A stretch of DNA of 64,000 nt from Hydrogenophaga pseudoflava (lineage in GTDB: Bacteria > Pseudomonadota > Gammaproteobacteria > Burkholderiales > Burkholderiaceae_C), in the NCBI RefSeq assembly GCF_031020795.1, contig NZ_JAVHJP010000001.1, forward strand, positions 310,001-374,000, in the 5' to 3' direction. Below, in pieces: positions 63,622 to 64,000 of this stretch. The position numbers were made by a program, and so were the translations under genes. Within the stretch, counting starts at the first letter, position 1. Every line of letters starts with the position of its first letter. Under the pieces are notes generated by a model. The model searched no databases and was not told the origin of the DNA. It saw nothing but the letters and a program-made list of their open reading frames with translations.

Positions 63622-64000
63622 TCAGCTGCCGCGCGTCGAAGCCCGGCCGACCCCCTTGCCGTACCAGTCCGGGCGTGCATTGGGGGTGCGCGGGCCGATG
63701 GCCGCCATGCATTCGGCCTCGATCCCCTGGAGCAGCCGTGCCAGAAAGGAGACGAAGCCCTGCACGTCAGGGTCTCTCCGCCCGTCGGGCCGCACGAGGG
63801 CGTGAAAGGGTGGTGAGTCCCCGCTGTCCCAGTCCGTCAGCACAGGTTCCAGCTGCCCGTCCCGGACGTGGTGCCACACGGAGAGATCGGCGAAGCGGCC
63901 CACCCCGTGGCCGAGCAGCACCGCCTGCAGCGCATCGTCCCGGCTGCCGCAGGTCAACCACCCGCGCACGGTCACTTCCTCGACCGTGTCGCCCCGGTGG
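63622..64000 (-). CDS. LysR-family regulator, C-terminal fragment
   Basis: About 125 residues of the effector-binding domain; the N-terminus lies beyond the right edge. Pattern VRGWLTCGSRDDALQAVLLGHGVGRFAD, LEPVLTDWDSGDSPPFHALVRP and DPDVQGFVSFLARLLQ (in parts) is that of a LysR C-terminal domain. Convergent with the nitrate transporter gene; 100 bases lie between the stops. Target unknown. Confidence 0.85.
   Translation of the reverse strand, partial: HRGDTVEEVTVRGWLTCGSRDDALQAVLLGHGVGRFADLSVWHHVRDGQLEPVLTDWDSGDSPPFHALVRPDGRRDPDVQGFVSFLARLLQGIEAECMAAIGPRTPNARPDWYGKGVGRASTRGS

Noticed and set aside
61515..63680. 721-codon minus-strand frame over the CMD and nitrate-transporter genes
   Set aside because: Crosses two well-supported plus-strand genes; product is Gln/His-rich shadow sequence.

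Overview
The window looks like a chromosomal segment of a high-GC betaproteobacterium of the Burkholderiales, most likely a Comamonadaceae relative (Hydrogenophaga/Acidovorax-like). The reasons are the gene order rpsO-pnp-qor-tpiA-secG-tRNA-Leu-nuoA-N, the DUF2818 gene fused to the end of the nuo operon, a cytochrome cd1 denitrification island, Bug-type binding proteins, and two copies of a hairpin-rich intergenic repeat that I remember from Comamonadaceae genomes. The genus is inference.

Layout. 1-2753 (minus): dipeptide ABC transporter dppA-dppB-dppC (dppC cut by the window edge), with a hairpin plus T-tract between dppA and dppB. 2958-5397 (plus): an M19 dipeptidase-like protein and an NAD(P)-type glutamate dehydrogenase, then a shared terminator. 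5437-21260 (minus): complex I operon nuoA-N followed without a gap by DUF2818, NUDIX and DUF1178 genes. 21310-26374 (minus): tRNA-Leu(GAG), secG, tpiA, a quinone oxidoreductase, pnp, rpsO. 26505-30173 (minus): aminotransferase, periplasmic amino-acid-type binding protein, tsaD.

30201-49353 is a compact denitrification island. One arm (minus) is norC-norB-norQ-[4Fe-4S membrane protein]-norD-dnr. The other arm (minus) is nirS-nirM-nirC-nirF-nirDL-nirG-nirH-nirJ-nirN-norE-norF. Between the arms, on the plus strand, lie a DUF59 gene, a polytopic membrane protein and a VapBC toxin-antitoxin pair. nirE diverges from nirS. The norC and nirS promoter regions carry the same 21-bp palindromic Dnr/FNR-type box, so the Dnr-like regulator in the island probably switches on NO reductase, nitrite reductase and heme d1 synthesis together. 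No nosZ or nar operon is visible.

49437-54836 (plus) is a nitrate-uptake block: a signal-less binding protein, a NIT-ANTAR antiterminator (NasR type) and nrtABD. The 340-base gap before nrtA holds a sigma-54-type promoter, a stem with a hexanucleotide loop typical of ANTAR targets and a strong intrinsic terminator, which is the arrangement expected for nitrate-responsive antitermination.

54987-62033 is a catabolic cluster of unknown substrate: AraC-type regulator, FAD aromatic monooxygenase (opposite strand), then a tightly coupled plus-strand operon with an alpha/beta hydrolase, LigA-like and LigB-like extradiol dioxygenase subunits, a second alpha/beta hydrolase, a Bug-type binding protein and a carboxymuconolactone-decarboxylase-family protein. 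The window ends with a NarK/NasA-type nitrate transporter and the C-terminal part of a LysR regulator (minus, cut by the edge). All calls rest on reading the sequence and family knowledge; no database search was run.
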